Under the pieces are notes generated by a model that saw nothing but the letters and a program-made list of their open reading frames with translations, was not told the DNA's origin and ran no database searches. 64,000 nt of DNA, taken from the NCBI RefSeq assembly GCF_027497215.1, contig NZ_CP114904.1, positions 5,847,001 to 5,911,000 of the forward strand, written 5' to 3'. Position numbers and translations under genes: made by a program. Positions 26,401-35,189 of the stretch are shown piece after piece. The DNA is from Micromonospora sp. WMMD812. Its GTDB lineage: Bacteria > Actinomycetota > Actinomycetes > Mycobacteriales > Micromonosporaceae. Position 1 is the first letter of the stretch. Each line of letters opens with the position of its first letter.

Positions 26401-26892
26401 TCAGGCGTTCATCCTCCAGATGGCGAAATTGAGGGCGGCCGCGAAGGTGACCCAGGCCCAGTAGGGCAGCATCAGCAGGGTGGCGGCGCGGGAGACCCGG
26501 GCGAAGAGGGCCACGGTCACCCCGATCGCCAGCCACAGCAGCACGATCTCGGCGAACGCCAGCCCGTACCGGCCGGCGCCGAAGAAGAGCGGCGTCCAGG
26601 CGGCGTTGAGCGCCAGTTGGCCGATCCAGGCCCAGATCGCCCGGCCGAGCCCCGTCCGCCGCCAGACCAGCCAGCCGGCCACCGCGATCAGCGCGTAGAG
26701 CACCGTCCAGACCGGGCCGAACAGCCACCCCGGCGGGGCCCACGCCGGCCGGGTCAGCCCGGCGTACTCGGCCGAGGTCCCCCCGACGCCGAGCGCGCCG
26801 ATTCCGGCTGCCACCGCCACCGCCACGCCGAAGCCGAGCAGCGCCCACCAGGTCCCGGCGCCGGTGCGGCGCGCCGTCCGCGATATCTCCAT
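26401..26892 (-). CDS. tspO: TspO/MBR family protein
   Basis: The 163-residue membrane protein has five hydrophobic segments and the tryptophan-rich TspO signature: GLTRPAWAPPGWLFGPVWTVLYALI, then LNAAWTPLFFG and NFAIWRMN. TspO proteins bind porphyrins or related ligands and are linked to stress and tetrapyrrole handling. ATG 26892 lies in the loop of an 8-bp inverted repeat. No partner genes are adjacent. The protein converges with the M23 peptidase gene. Confidence 0.93.
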   Translation of the reverse strand: MEISRTARRTGAGTWWALLGFGVAVAVAAGIGALGVGGTSAEYAGLTRPAWAPPGWLFGPVWTVLYALIAVAGWLVWRRTGLGRAIWAWIGQLALNAAWTPLFFGAGRYGLAFAEIVLLWLAIGVTVALFARVSRAATLLMLPYWAWVTFAAALNFAIWRMNA

Positions 26893-26904
26893 GGTCGAGA
26901 TATC
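26882..26904 (-). promoter_or_regulatory. Inverted repeat enclosing the tspO start codon
   Basis: GATATCTC and GAGATATC, 8-bp arms separated by 7 bases, flank and include the tspO ATG in the loop. In mRNA this could form a hairpin that exposes or hides the start; in DNA it could be an operator. Confidence 0.6.
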
Positions 26905-27030
26905 TCCCGCCGGCGCCGGCTCAAACGTCTCCGGACACGGCGCCGGGGTCGTCGCGCCCGGTACTCCTGTCGGGAGGACGGAGACCGGCCACGACGACCC
27001 CGGCGGGTCGAGGGGTCAGCTGGTGCCGCG

Positions 27031-27174
27031 TCAATTGAAGATGCTGACACCACCAGGGCCGACGAGCAGCCCGACGATGATGAGGACGGCGCCCCAGAGG
27101 ATCTGCCGGCGGAACAGCGCCAGGATGCCGGCGACCACCAGTACGACTGCGATAATCCAGAGAATCAGCTCCAT
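27031..27174 (-). CDS. GPGG-motif small membrane protein
   Basis: This 47-residue protein has two hydrophobic stretches (LILWIIAVVLVVAGILALF and ILWGAVLIIVGLLV) and ends GPGGVSIFN, the GPGG signature of a small actinobacterial membrane family. ATG 27174 lies five bases after the metallophosphoesterase stop with no separate ribosome site, so it is probably translated by re-initiation. It is the last gene of the four-gene operon starting at 28807. Function is unknown. Confidence 0.82.
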   Translation of the reverse strand: MELILWIIAVVLVVAGILALFRRQILWGAVLIIVGLLVGPGGVSIFN

Positions 27175-27179
27175 GACGA

Positions 27180-27941
27180 TCAAGTACCCGACGCGCTGAC
27201 GCGGGAAACCTCGCTCTGATCGAGCTGGTCGCCCACGTGGAAGACGCTGTACGCCTGCTTGATCACCGGGTGCGCGACGTTGCGAACGCGGACCCCGCCC
27301 GGCGTCGTGCCGCGCTCCGTGCCGGCGTGCGCGTGCCCGTGCAGGGCCAGCGCGGTCGGGGCCGAGTCGATCGCCTGGCCGAGCTGGTACGAACCGAGGA
27401 ACGGGTAGATCTCCAGCGGCTCGCCGGCGAGCGTGTCCGGCACCGGCGAGTAGTGGGTCAGGGCCACCAGCAGGTCGCAGTCCAGGCTGTCCAGCGCCTC
27501 GGCCAACCGGTCGGCGCTGTCGGTGGTGGTCCGGACGAACGCCTTCATCTCCGGCTCGCCGAAATCGCTGGCGCACCGCCCGGCGAAGCCGCCGCCGAAG
27601 CCCTTGACCCCCGCGACGCCGAGCCGACCGCCGGCGCACTCCAGCACGACGCCGGTGCCCTCCAACACGGTGATCCCGGCGTCCTCCAGCACCTTGACCA
27701 CCTGCGGCACCTGGTCGCACTGGTGGTCGTGGTTGCCGAGCACCGTGATCACCGGCACGCCCAGCCCGCCGAACTCCTGGGCGACGCAGCGCGCCTCGGA
27801 CTCGGTGCCGTGCCGGGTCAGGTCACCGGCGAGCAGCAGCACGTCGGCGCACTCGGGCAGTTCCTCCAGGGCCGGCCGGAACCGGCCGACCACGTCCTTG
27901 TCCAGATGCACATCGCCGACGGCAGCGATCCGGATCACCAT
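27180..27941 (-). CDS. Metallophosphoesterase
   Basis: The 253-residue protein has the full calcineurin-like metal site: GDVHLD (Asp10, His12), AGDLTR (Asp40), GNHD (70-72), the His of LTHYSP, and GHAHAG. It should hydrolyse a phosphomonoester or phosphodiester using two metal ions. It has no signal peptide, so it is cytoplasmic. It lies 9 bases downstream of the BON-domain gene and 5 bases upstream of the GPGG gene. The link with a nucleotidyltransferase in the same operon suggests opposing reactions on one target, but that is inference. Confidence 0.92.
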   Translation of the reverse strand: MVIRIAAVGDVHLDKDVVGRFRPALEELPECADVLLLAGDLTRHGTESEARCVAQEFGGLGVPVITVLGNHDHQCDQVPQVVKVLEDAGITVLEGTGVVLECAGGRLGVAGVKGFGGGFAGRCASDFGEPEMKAFVRTTTDSADRLAEALDSLDCDLLVALTHYSPVPDTLAGEPLEIYPFLGSYQLGQAIDSAPTALALHGHAHAGTERGTTPGGVRVRNVAHPVIKQAYSVFHVGDQLDQSEVSRVSASGT

Positions 27942-27950
27942 GAACCTCCC

Positions 27951-28226
27951 TCAGGGCAGTTGCTCGATCTGCGTCGGCGCCTGGGCGCGGATCACCCCGA
28001 TGTCACTGGTGATCGGCACGTCCGGGAAGCGCTCGGAGACCCGGCGGAGGATCTCCTCGCGCCGGTGCTGGCTCTCCACCTCGCCGTAGAGGACGAGGCC
28101 GGTCTCCCGGCGGACCACGGTGATGCCCTGCTCGGCGACGGACGGATCCTCCGCCAGCAGCCGGTGGACCTCCGCCTCGATGTACTCGTCGGGTGGGCCG
28201 ACGCCGGTGTCGCGATGCTGGGTCAC
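27951..28226 (-). CDS. BON domain protein
   Basis: This 91-residue protein is essentially one BON domain: EYIEAEVHRLLAEDP, VVRRETGLVLYGEVES, then RREEILRRVSERFPDV. BON domains bind phospholipid or act as small adaptor domains. It has no signal peptide, unlike most BON proteins, so it is probably cytoplasmic. GTG 28226 overlaps the stop of the nucleotidyltransferase as GTGA, giving a four-base coupled overlap. Length is short but matches actinobacterial single-BON proteins. Confidence 0.88.
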   Translation of the reverse strand: MTQHRDTGVGPPDEYIEAEVHRLLAEDPSVAEQGITVVRRETGLVLYGEVESQHRREEILRRVSERFPDVPITSDIGVIRAQAPTQIEQLP

Positions 28227-28807
28227 GATGTCCCCTTCTCTGCCGAGGTGCCGGAGTACGGCACCACCTCCAGCCGGTCCAGCAGCACCAGGAACGCCTC
28301 GGCGTACGGCGAGTGCTGCGTCTCCTTCCGTACCCGTTCCCAGTCGATCTGCTCCCGCAGGGAGCGGGCCAACGGCAGCCCGCGGGCGAAGTCGCAGTAG
28401 TGCTGCGAGAAGCTGAGCAGCTTGTGCACCATCAGTTGGGTCGCGGAGAGCACCGGCATGTGGATCGCGTCGACCGGTCGTACCACGGTGTCGGTGAACG
28501 TCTCCTCCGTCACCGGCGTCTCGATCGGCCGGTGGATCAGGTCCACCATCCGCCCGTCGTCGTAGACCTTCACCAGCCAGTCCTCCGGCGGGCGCTCGGC
28601 GGTGAATCCGGCCTCCACCAGCGCCTCCAGCGCCCGCTCGACGTCCTGCTCCCGGATCAGGAAGTCGACGTCGTGTTCGCTGGAGTGGCCGCCGTGGGCG
28701 TACACGGCGAAGCTCCCGCCGAGCGCGTACGGGATCTCGGACTGCTTGAGCACGGCGGCGACCTTCTTGAGGGTGTGCACCAGGGTCTCGTCCCCGCGCT
28801 CGGCCAT
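28223..28807 (-). CDS. Nucleotidyltransferase-fold protein
   Basis: The 194-residue protein has the nucleotidyltransferase signature YALGGSFAVYAHGGHSSEHDVDFLI, with the metal-binding Asp pair at residues 46 and 48. A later acidic residue in MVDLIHRP completes the site. It resembles stand-alone MNT-like or aminoglycoside-type nucleotidyltransferases rather than tRNA enzymes, and its substrate is unknown. It is the first gene of an operon with BON, metallophosphoesterase and GPGG proteins. ATG 28807 has only a weak ribosome site. Confidence 0.85.
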   Translation of the reverse strand: MAERGDETLVHTLKKVAAVLKQSEIPYALGGSFAVYAHGGHSSEHDVDFLIREQDVERALEALVEAGFTAERPPEDWLVKVYDDGRMVDLIHRPIETPVTEETFTDTVVRPVDAIHMPVLSATQLMVHKLLSFSQHYCDFARGLPLARSLREQIDWERVRKETQHSPYAEAFLVLLDRLEVVPYSGTSAEKGTS

Positions 28808-28953
28808 CTGGTTCTCCCGTCGGTCGTGAAACAGGCGGTTGGATTCGAACTCCCGTACCCGGCACTCCGGTCACCCACACCTGGGTCGGTCGCGGGTGGG
28901 TGCGAACCGGGATCGACCGGTACATAACACAATGCCCGAGAGCGCCGATCGGA

Positions 28954-28959
28954 TAGCCT
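28954..28959 (+). promoter_or_regulatory. -10 box of a leaderless transcript
   Basis: TAGCCT lies seven bases before the GTG at 28967, the spacing expected when transcription starts at the start codon. No clear -35 is visible. Confidence 0.6.
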
Positions 28960-28966
28960 GTGCAAG

Positions 28967-29749
28967 GTGGTCAGATCACTGCGAGGGCGACGCCGCCGGA
29001 GCCGGTTGCGCACCGTCGCCCTGATCGGCATCGACGGCTCGGGCAAGACCACCCAGGCCCACCGGCTCGCCGACGCGCTCAGCGCGGCCGGCCGCCCGGC
29101 CACCTACCACCGCAACGCCGGCGGCCGGCGCTGGCTCGGCCGGCTCGCGCAGCAGCTCGGCCGGCCGGACGCCCAGCGGCTGGTCGGTCGGGACGGGCTG
29201 CTCGCGGTCGAGTCCGTGCTGCGATGGCTCGCGATCGCCGCCGCGCTGCTCAGTTGCCTGCTCACCGGCCGGACCGCGGTGATGGACCGCTACGCCGCCT
29301 GCCAGTACGCCAGCATCCGCGCCCACGGCGGGCACCGCTGGGAGCGGCTGGCCCGGGCCGGCTACCGGGTCTTCCCGCGCCCGCAGGTGACCTTCCTGCT
29401 CGCCGTCGACCCGGCCGAGGCGTACCGACGGATCGAGCGGCGCGGCACCGACCACGAGACGATGGGGTGGCTCACCGCGGCCGACACCGCGTACCGGGCG
29501 CTGCCCGAGTACCCCACCTTCGTGCTCGTCGACGCCGGCCGGCCGGCGGAGGAGGTGTCGCAGCAGATCCAGCGGCATCTCGCAGGGTGGCTGCCCTCGG
29601 ACGATGCCGAGGAGCCGGCCGGAGTGGCCGACCGGGCCGCCGCGGACACGGCCGCCGGCGCGGACGCCGCGCCACCCCGGCCCGCGGTGCCGAACCTCGG
29701 CCCCGCGCCCGGGGCGGTCATGCCGCTCGCCGCCCAGGCCCGCCCATAG
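28967..29749 (+). CDS. Thymidylate kinase-like P-loop kinase
   Basis: The 260-residue protein has the P-loop GIDGSGKTT at residues 21-29, the DRY-like motif MDRYAACQY, and a lid-region RIERRGTDHE, as in dTMP kinases. Compared with true Tmk it has a long Ala/Pro-rich tail of about 55 residues and diverged substrate residues, so it may phosphorylate another nucleotide. GTG 28967 has no ribosome site but a -10 box 7 bases upstream, so it is probably leaderless. It is divergent from the nucleotidyltransferase operon and converges with the SDR gene. Confidence 0.8.
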   Translation: MVRSLRGRRRRSRLRTVALIGIDGSGKTTQAHRLADALSAAGRPATYHRNAGGRRWLGRLAQQLGRPDAQRLVGRDGLLAVESVLRWLAIAAALLSCLLTGRTAVMDRYAACQYASIRAHGGHRWERLARAGYRVFPRPQVTFLLAVDPAEAYRRIERRGTDHETMGWLTAADTAYRALPEYPTFVLVDAGRPAEEVSQQIQRHLAGWLPSDDAEEPAGVADRAAADTAAGADAAPPRPAVPNLGPAPGAVMPLAAQARP

Positions 29750-29765
29750 CCGCGGCCGGGCCCGC

Positions 29766-30458
29766 TCAGGCCTGCCCGTAGACCGGCACGGCCGCCCCGC
29801 TGGTCGGCGCCGACTCGTCGGACGCCAGGAAGCGGATCACCGCGGCGATCTCGGCCGGGGCCACCCACCGCGAGTGGTCCGCGTCCGGCTGTGCGGCCCG
29901 GTTCGTCGGGGTGTCGATCACGCTGGGCAGCACCGTGTTGCACCGCACACCCGAGCGCCGGTACTCGACGGCCACCGCGTTGGCGAAGGCGAGCACGGCG
30001 GCCTTGGCGGTGGCGTAGCCCGCCGCGCCGGGAAACGGGGTGAGCGCGGCCCGGGCGGAAACGCAGACCACCGCGCCGCCGCCGGCCGACACCAGGTGCG
30101 GCAGGGCTGCCCGGGTGACCAGGTGGGTGGGGCGCAGGTTGGCGGTGAACATCCGCTCGAACTCGTCGATCGGCGTCTCGTGCACCAGCCCGCCACTGGC
30201 GAACCCGCCGACCAGGTTGACCACCGCACGCAGCGATGCCGCCGGGTCGCTCGCGGCGGCCTCGACCGCCCGGGCCGCGCCGGCCGGATCGGTGAGGTCC
30301 GCGATCACGCGGACCGGGTCCCCGGCCGCCGGCCCCGCCCCGGTCGGGCTGTCCCGCACCGGTACGACCACCCGCCAGCCCGCCTCCCGGAACGCGGCCG
30401 TGACCGCCCCGCCCAGACCGCCCGTCCCGCCAGTCACCAGCACACTGCGTCGCGCCAT
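29766..30458 (-). CDS. SDR family oxidoreductase
   Basis: The 230-residue enzyme is a classical short-chain dehydrogenase: nucleotide-binding TGGTGGLG near the N-terminus, NLVGG after the fourth strand, catalytic Ser in VCVSARA, and YATAK as the Tyr-Lys pair. The cofactor is NAD(H) or NADP(H). ATG 30458 is preferred; GTG 30467 (MCPMARR) is in frame. The substrate is unknown and no neighbouring pathway helps. Only 16 bases separate its end from the kinase stop at 29749. Confidence 0.92.
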   Translation of the reverse strand: MARRSVLVTGGTGGLGGAVTAAFREAGWRVVVPVRDSPTGAGPAAGDPVRVIADLTDPAGAARAVEAAASDPAASLRAVVNLVGGFASGGLVHETPIDEFERMFTANLRPTHLVTRAALPHLVSAGGGAVVCVSARAALTPFPGAAGYATAKAAVLAFANAVAVEYRRSGVRCNTVLPSVIDTPTNRAAQPDADHSRWVAPAEIAAVIRFLASDESAPTSGAAVPVYGQA

Positions 30459-30720
30459 GGGGCACACGCTAACGCCGGCGACCGCCCGCCCTGAGTCGGG
30501 TGCCCGGTTCGTCCACGCCGGGTCGTCCGATCCGGGTCTGCCGGACGGGCCGCCGGGCGAGGCCGTACGGTTGGGCGGGGCTGCGGTCCCGCGTTCGGCG
30601 GCCGCAAGTCCGGCACGGCGACCCGGCCCGGCGGATGACGCGGTGGCGCCGCGGGGATGACACGCTGTCCCGGTCGGTGGACCCGGTCAGCGGTACTTTC
30701 CTCAACACGCGCAGTCATGG

Positions 30721-30749
30721 TTGACGCTCACGCCTCATGAAAGTAAGTT
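30721..30749 (+). promoter_or_regulatory. murR-murQ promoter, leaderless
   Basis: TTGACG (30721-30726), 17 bases, then TAAGTT (30744-30749). The -10 ends 6 bases before the GTG of murR, so the mRNA should start at or next to the start codon. No ribosome site exists. Confidence 0.82.
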
Positions 30750-30753
30750 TCAT
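30737..30753. promoter_or_regulatory. Candidate MurR operator
   Basis: ATGAAA-GTAAG-TTTCAT is a perfect 6+6 palindrome that covers the -10 box of the murR promoter. Binding here would block RNA polymerase. Autorepression by MurR is the likely reading. Confidence 0.78.
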
Positions 30754-30755
30754 CC

Positions 30756-31670
30756 GTGGCGAAGAGTCCGAAGATTTCTGCGAGTCACGAGCCCGGTGGG
30801 CTGATCGTCCACATCAGTGGCTTGCTCCCGTCGCTGTCGCCGGCCGAACAGCGGGTCGCCCGACTGGTCGTCGCCGACCCGGCCGACGCCGCCCGCCGGA
30901 CGATCACGGATCTCGCCACCGCCGCCGAGACATCCGAGGCGACCGTCATCCGGTTCTGCCGCTCGGTCGGGATGGACGGTTACCCCCAGCTGCGCATCCG
31001 GCTCGCCGCCGAGGCGGCCCGCCGGATCGAGCCGCCGGACGCCCGGGTGGTCGGCGGTGACATCCCGCCCGGCGCCGACCTCGCCCAGATCATCGCCACC
31101 ATCGCCTTCAACGACGCCCGCGCCGTCGAGGAGACCGCCGAGCAGCTCGACCCGGCCGTCTGCGAGCAGGTGGTCGACGCCATCGCCGGCGCCGGTCGGA
31201 TCGACGTCTACGGCGCTGGCGCGAGCGGCTTCGTGGCCTCCGACTTCCAGCAGAAGCTGCACCGCATCGGCCGCACCGCGTTCTACTTCCCCGACGTGCA
31301 CACGGCGCTGACCTCGGCCGCGCTGCTCGGCCGTGGCGACGTGGCCGTCGGCATCTCGCACACCGGCACCACCTCCGACGTGATCGAGGTGCTGGAGCAG
31401 GCCCGCGCCCGGGGTGCCGCCACCGTGGCGCTGACCAACTTCCCGCGCTCGCCCATCACCGAGGTGGCCGACTTCGTGCTCACGACGGCGGCCCGGGAGA
31501 CCACCTACCGCTCCGGCGCGATGGCCAGCCGGCTCGCGCAGCTCACCGTGGTCGACTGCCTCTTCGTCGGGGTGGCGGCGCGCAACCGCGCCCGGGCGAA
31601 GAAAGCCCTCGAGGTGACCGCCGAGGCCGTCCAGACGCATCGGGTGGGCGGCGGACGGAGGCGGGCATGA
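30756..31670 (+). CDS. murR: MurR/RpiR family regulator
   Basis: The 304-residue protein has an N-terminal HTH_6 domain (LSPAEQRVARLVVADPADAA, then TSEATVIRFCRSVGMDGYPQL) and a C-terminal SIS sugar-phosphate-binding domain (GAGASGFVASDF and GISHTGTTSDVIE). Its neighbour murQ, overlapped by four bases (ATGA), indicates that it senses MurNAc-6-phosphate and controls its recycling. GTG 30756 lies directly behind a promoter/operator, giving a leaderless mRNA. The family is secure; the name follows the murQ context. Confidence 0.9.
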   Translation: MAKSPKISASHEPGGLIVHISGLLPSLSPAEQRVARLVVADPADAARRTITDLATAAETSEATVIRFCRSVGMDGYPQLRIRLAAEAARRIEPPDARVVGGDIPPGADLAQIIATIAFNDARAVEETAEQLDPAVCEQVVDAIAGAGRIDVYGAGASGFVASDFQQKLHRIGRTAFYFPDVHTALTSAALLGRGDVAVGISHTGTTSDVIEVLEQARARGAATVALTNFPRSPITEVADFVLTTAARETTYRSGAMASRLAQLTVVDCLFVGVAARNRARAKKALEVTAEAVQTHRVGGGRRRA

Positions 31671-32626
31671 CCGCCGGCGCCGTGGAGCCGGATGAGGTGT
31701 CGTCACCCGTCCCGGACGGCCGCCCGGCCGTCCGCGTGGGTGCTCCCACCGAGCGCCGCAACCCGCTGAGCCTCGACCTCGACCTGCTGTCGACCCGCGA
31801 CGTGCTCCGGCTGATCAACGATGCGGACCGGCGGGTGCCCGCCGCCGTCGCCGCGGTGCTCGACGAGATCGCCGCCACGGTCGACCTGGCCGTGGCGGCG
31901 CTGCGCGGCGGGCACCGGGTGCACTACTTCGGGGCGGGCACCTCGGGCCGGCTCGGCGTGCTCGACGCCGCCGAACTCGCCCCCACCTTCAACTCGCCCC
32001 GTGACTGGTTCTGCGCCCACCTCGCCGGCGGCCCGGACGCGATGTTGCGGGCCGTCGAGGACGCCGAGGACGACGATCGGGGCGGCGCGGCCGATGCGGC
32101 CGACTGTGTGCGCGCCGGTGACCTGGTGGTCGGTCTGGCGGCCAGCGGACGCACCCCGTACGTCCTGGGTGCGCTCGCCGCGTCGCGCGCCAAGGGGGCC
32201 TCGACGGTGCTGCTCTGCGCCAATCCGGAGGCGGAGGCCGCCCGGTCGGTCGATGTCTTCATCGGGGTGGATACCGGACCGGAGGTCGTCACCGGGTCGA
32301 CCCGCATGAAGGCGGGCACCGCACAGAAGCTGGTGCTGAACGCGTTCTCCACCGCCGTGATGGTCCGACTGGGCCGGGTCTACTCGAATCTCATGATCGA
32401 TATGGTCGCCACCAACGCCAAGCTGCGGGGGCGGATGATCTCGATCCTGGTGGAGGCGACCGGCTGCTCGGAGGAGGTCTCCCGGCGGGCCCTCACCGAG
32501 GCGGACGGCGACCTGAAGACCGCCCTGGTCTCGCTGGTCTCCGGTGCCGGCGTCCCCGCCGCCCGGGCCGCGCTCGCCCGCTCGGCCGACCAGGTCCGCG
32601 GCGCGCTCGCCCTGCTCGCCCCCTGA
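31667..32626 (+). CDS. murQ: N-acetylmuramic acid 6-phosphate etherase
   Basis: The 319-residue enzyme cleaves the lactyl ether of MurNAc-6-phosphate to GlcNAc-6-phosphate and D-lactate, part of peptidoglycan recycling. It has a SIS core (GAGTSGRLGVLDAAELAPTF) containing the catalytic Glu, the second acidic site AVEDAEDD, the phosphate loop GLAASGRTPYVLGAL, and the family block GSTRMKAGTAQKLVLNA. ATG 31667 overlaps the murR stop (ATGA), so the two are coupled. About 20 N-terminal residues exceed the E. coli form. No phosphotransferase gene is adjacent, so MurNAc-6-P must come from elsewhere. Confidence 0.96.
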   Translation: MTAGAVEPDEVSSPVPDGRPAVRVGAPTERRNPLSLDLDLLSTRDVLRLINDADRRVPAAVAAVLDEIAATVDLAVAALRGGHRVHYFGAGTSGRLGVLDAAELAPTFNSPRDWFCAHLAGGPDAMLRAVEDAEDDDRGGAADAADCVRAGDLVVGLAASGRTPYVLGALAASRAKGASTVLLCANPEAEAARSVDVFIGVDTGPEVVTGSTRMKAGTAQKLVLNAFSTAVMVRLGRVYSNLMIDMVATNAKLRGRMISILVEATGCSEEVSRRALTEADGDLKTALVSLVSGAGVPAARAALARSADQVRGALALLAP

Positions 32627-33047
32627 CCCGGCCCGGCCCGCCTCCGGAGCGCGTCCGGCGCCCGTCGGGATCGGCGGGCATAGAACCCGGCCCCGGATTG
32701 TTCATCCAGGCGCGGGGTAATACCAACTCCGTGGATGAACCGACCCGTCCATCGGCGCGTATCTGGCAGTGACCAGGATCGCACCGGACTGGTGACCCGG
32801 GTCGCTGTGCCCCACGACGTCGCGATGTTGCCATATCGAGGGGCGGACGACGATCCGGTTCCCCGACCCGTTCGTGGTGCCCATCGGCGAGCCACCCGGC
32901 GGGGTGCTGACAGCAAACATGGACCGGGCTCTCAGCTACTACTCAGGCATTCGTGACACTTTCGACTCACGACATGGAATCCCCGACACGTCTCAACTGT
33001 TGTGTAGGTGTCAGCACCGGGGGCACAGCGGAAGTTACGGGGAGCTG
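32627..33047 (+). other. Upstream region of the sigma factor gene
   Basis: This stretch of 421 bases has lower GC than its neighbours. It holds a 9-bp inverted repeat (GTTCATCCA at 32700-32708, TGGATGAAC at 32732-32740) with a 23-base loop. A weak ECF-like pair GGAAT-N18-GTT lies near 32980-33005. I see no convincing gene; the open frame here is the upstream extension of the sigma factor frame. Confidence 0.5.
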
Positions 33048-34049
<1,002 letters not shown>

Positions 34050-34063
34050 GCTGGGTAGTAACG

Positions 34064-34110
34064 ACGGCGAGTGGCCGGCGTCCGATAGGGGGACGCCGGC
34101 CATTCGCCGT
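34064..34110 (+). terminator. Hairpin terminator after the sigma factor gene
   Basis: Two 20-base arms (34064-34083 and 34091-34110) pair throughout, with one G-U pair, around a 7-base loop, 15 bases after the stop. It is one of the strongest hairpins in the window. Confidence 0.88.
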
Positions 34111-34211
34111 CTGACCTGTGTGCGGTGCCACAGCGCTCCGGGTGTGCCTCAGGCTCCGGCAGCCGGGGCTTCGGGTCCCCCGACGCTCCGGCGGCCGGAC
34201 GTTGCGGTGTC

Positions 34212-35189
34212 TCAGCGCACCCGGCCGTAGCCGTGGATGGGCATCATGTTCATCCCGCGCCTGAGCACGTTGCGCCCGGCGCTGGGCGCGTCGATCACCT
34301 GGCCGTCGCCGATGTACAGGGCGACGTGCCCGAGCCCGCGGTAGAAGATCAGGTCACCCGGCCGAAGGTCGCCGCGGCCGATGTGCGCCACCGCGCCCCA
34401 CTGCATCCGGGCGTTGTGCGGCAGCGATCTGCCGGCCGCCCGCCACGCCGCGAGGGTCAGCCCCGAGCAGTCGTAGCCGTGCGGGCCCTCGCCGGCCCAG
34501 ACGTACGGTTTGCCGATCGCCCCGTAGGCGTACCGGACGGCGACGCCGGCCTGGCCGGAGATGGCGGGTGCCGCCCTGGCGACGTCCGCGTCCGGTCGGG
34601 CGAGCGGCGCCTCGGTGGCCCGCCCGTACGCCTGGCGGCGCAGCTCGTAGAGGCGGGCCAGGTCCCGCTCGATGCGTTGCTTCGCGGCGGCCAGCTCGCG
34701 GGCCTGGGCGGCCTGCCGAGCGAGCACCGTGTTCAGCCGGGTCTTCTCGTCGAGCAACTGCCGCTGGCTGGCGGTGAACCCCTCGATCTGCTCCTGCCGC
34801 TGCCGGGTCAGCTGGTCGATCGTGCCGAGCCGGTCGAGCACCGCGGCCGATCCGCCGGGGCGCAGCAGCGCGTCGGCGGTCCGCAGGCCACCCGTCTTGT
34901 ACGCGGTGGTGGCGAGTTCGGCCACGTCGGCGCGGCTCTGCTCGGCCTGCCGTTCCAGCGGGCCGATGCGGGCCTGTAATCGGTCCGCGGCGGCCTTGTT
35001 GGACTTGATCTCCTCGGAGAGCTTGTTGTACGCCTCGACGACCCGCTCCAACTGGGCGGAGGACCGCTCGATCCGCTGGGTGAGGTCGGCGGGGGACGGT
35101 TCGGCGCGGGCCGCAGTCGCGGGGGCGACCAGTGCGGCCGACAGACCGGTGACCGCCAGTGTGCGCAGCAGTCGGTTCAGGGATGACAA
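34212..35189 (-). CDS. Secreted NlpC/P60 peptidoglycan endopeptidase
   Basis: The 325-residue protein has a signal peptide (residues 1-29), a long coiled-coil region (about 35-195, heptads such as KSNKAAADRLQARIGPLERQAEQS), and a C-terminal NlpC/P60 domain. Catalytic Cys lies in YDCSGLTLAAW near residue 240 and His in GHVALYIG near 288. It resembles RipA/RipB-type hydrolases that cleave peptide stems at the septum. The coiled coil probably blocks or positions the active site. ATG 35189 begins the signal peptide; a 500-base control region lies upstream. Confidence 0.93.
   Translation of the reverse strand: MSSLNRLLRTLAVTGLSAALVAPATAARAEPSPADLTQRIERSSAQLERVVEAYNKLSEEIKSNKAAADRLQARIGPLERQAEQSRADVAELATTAYKTGGLRTADALLRPGGSAAVLDRLGTIDQLTRQRQEQIEGFTASQRQLLDEKTRLNTVLARQAAQARELAAAKQRIERDLARLYELRRQAYGRATEAPLARPDADVARAAPAISGQAGVAVRYAYGAIGKPYVWAGEGPHGYDCSGLTLAAWRAAGRSLPHNARMQWGAVAHIGRGDLRPGDLIFYRGLGHVALYIGDGQVIDAPSAGRNVLRRGMNMMPIHGYGRVR

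Larger units (their letters stand above)
30459..30755. other. Intergenic region before murR
   Basis: About 300 bases hold the upstream part of the divergent SDR and murR genes. The only features I can support are the murR promoter and operator at its right end. The rest shows no gene or strong repeat. Confidence 0.6.

Noticed and set aside
28840..28880. A GTTCGAATC-like string on the minus strand resembling a tRNA T-loop.
   Set aside because: The flanking bases do not form the T-stem or an acceptor stem, and no D-arm or anticodon arm can be built.
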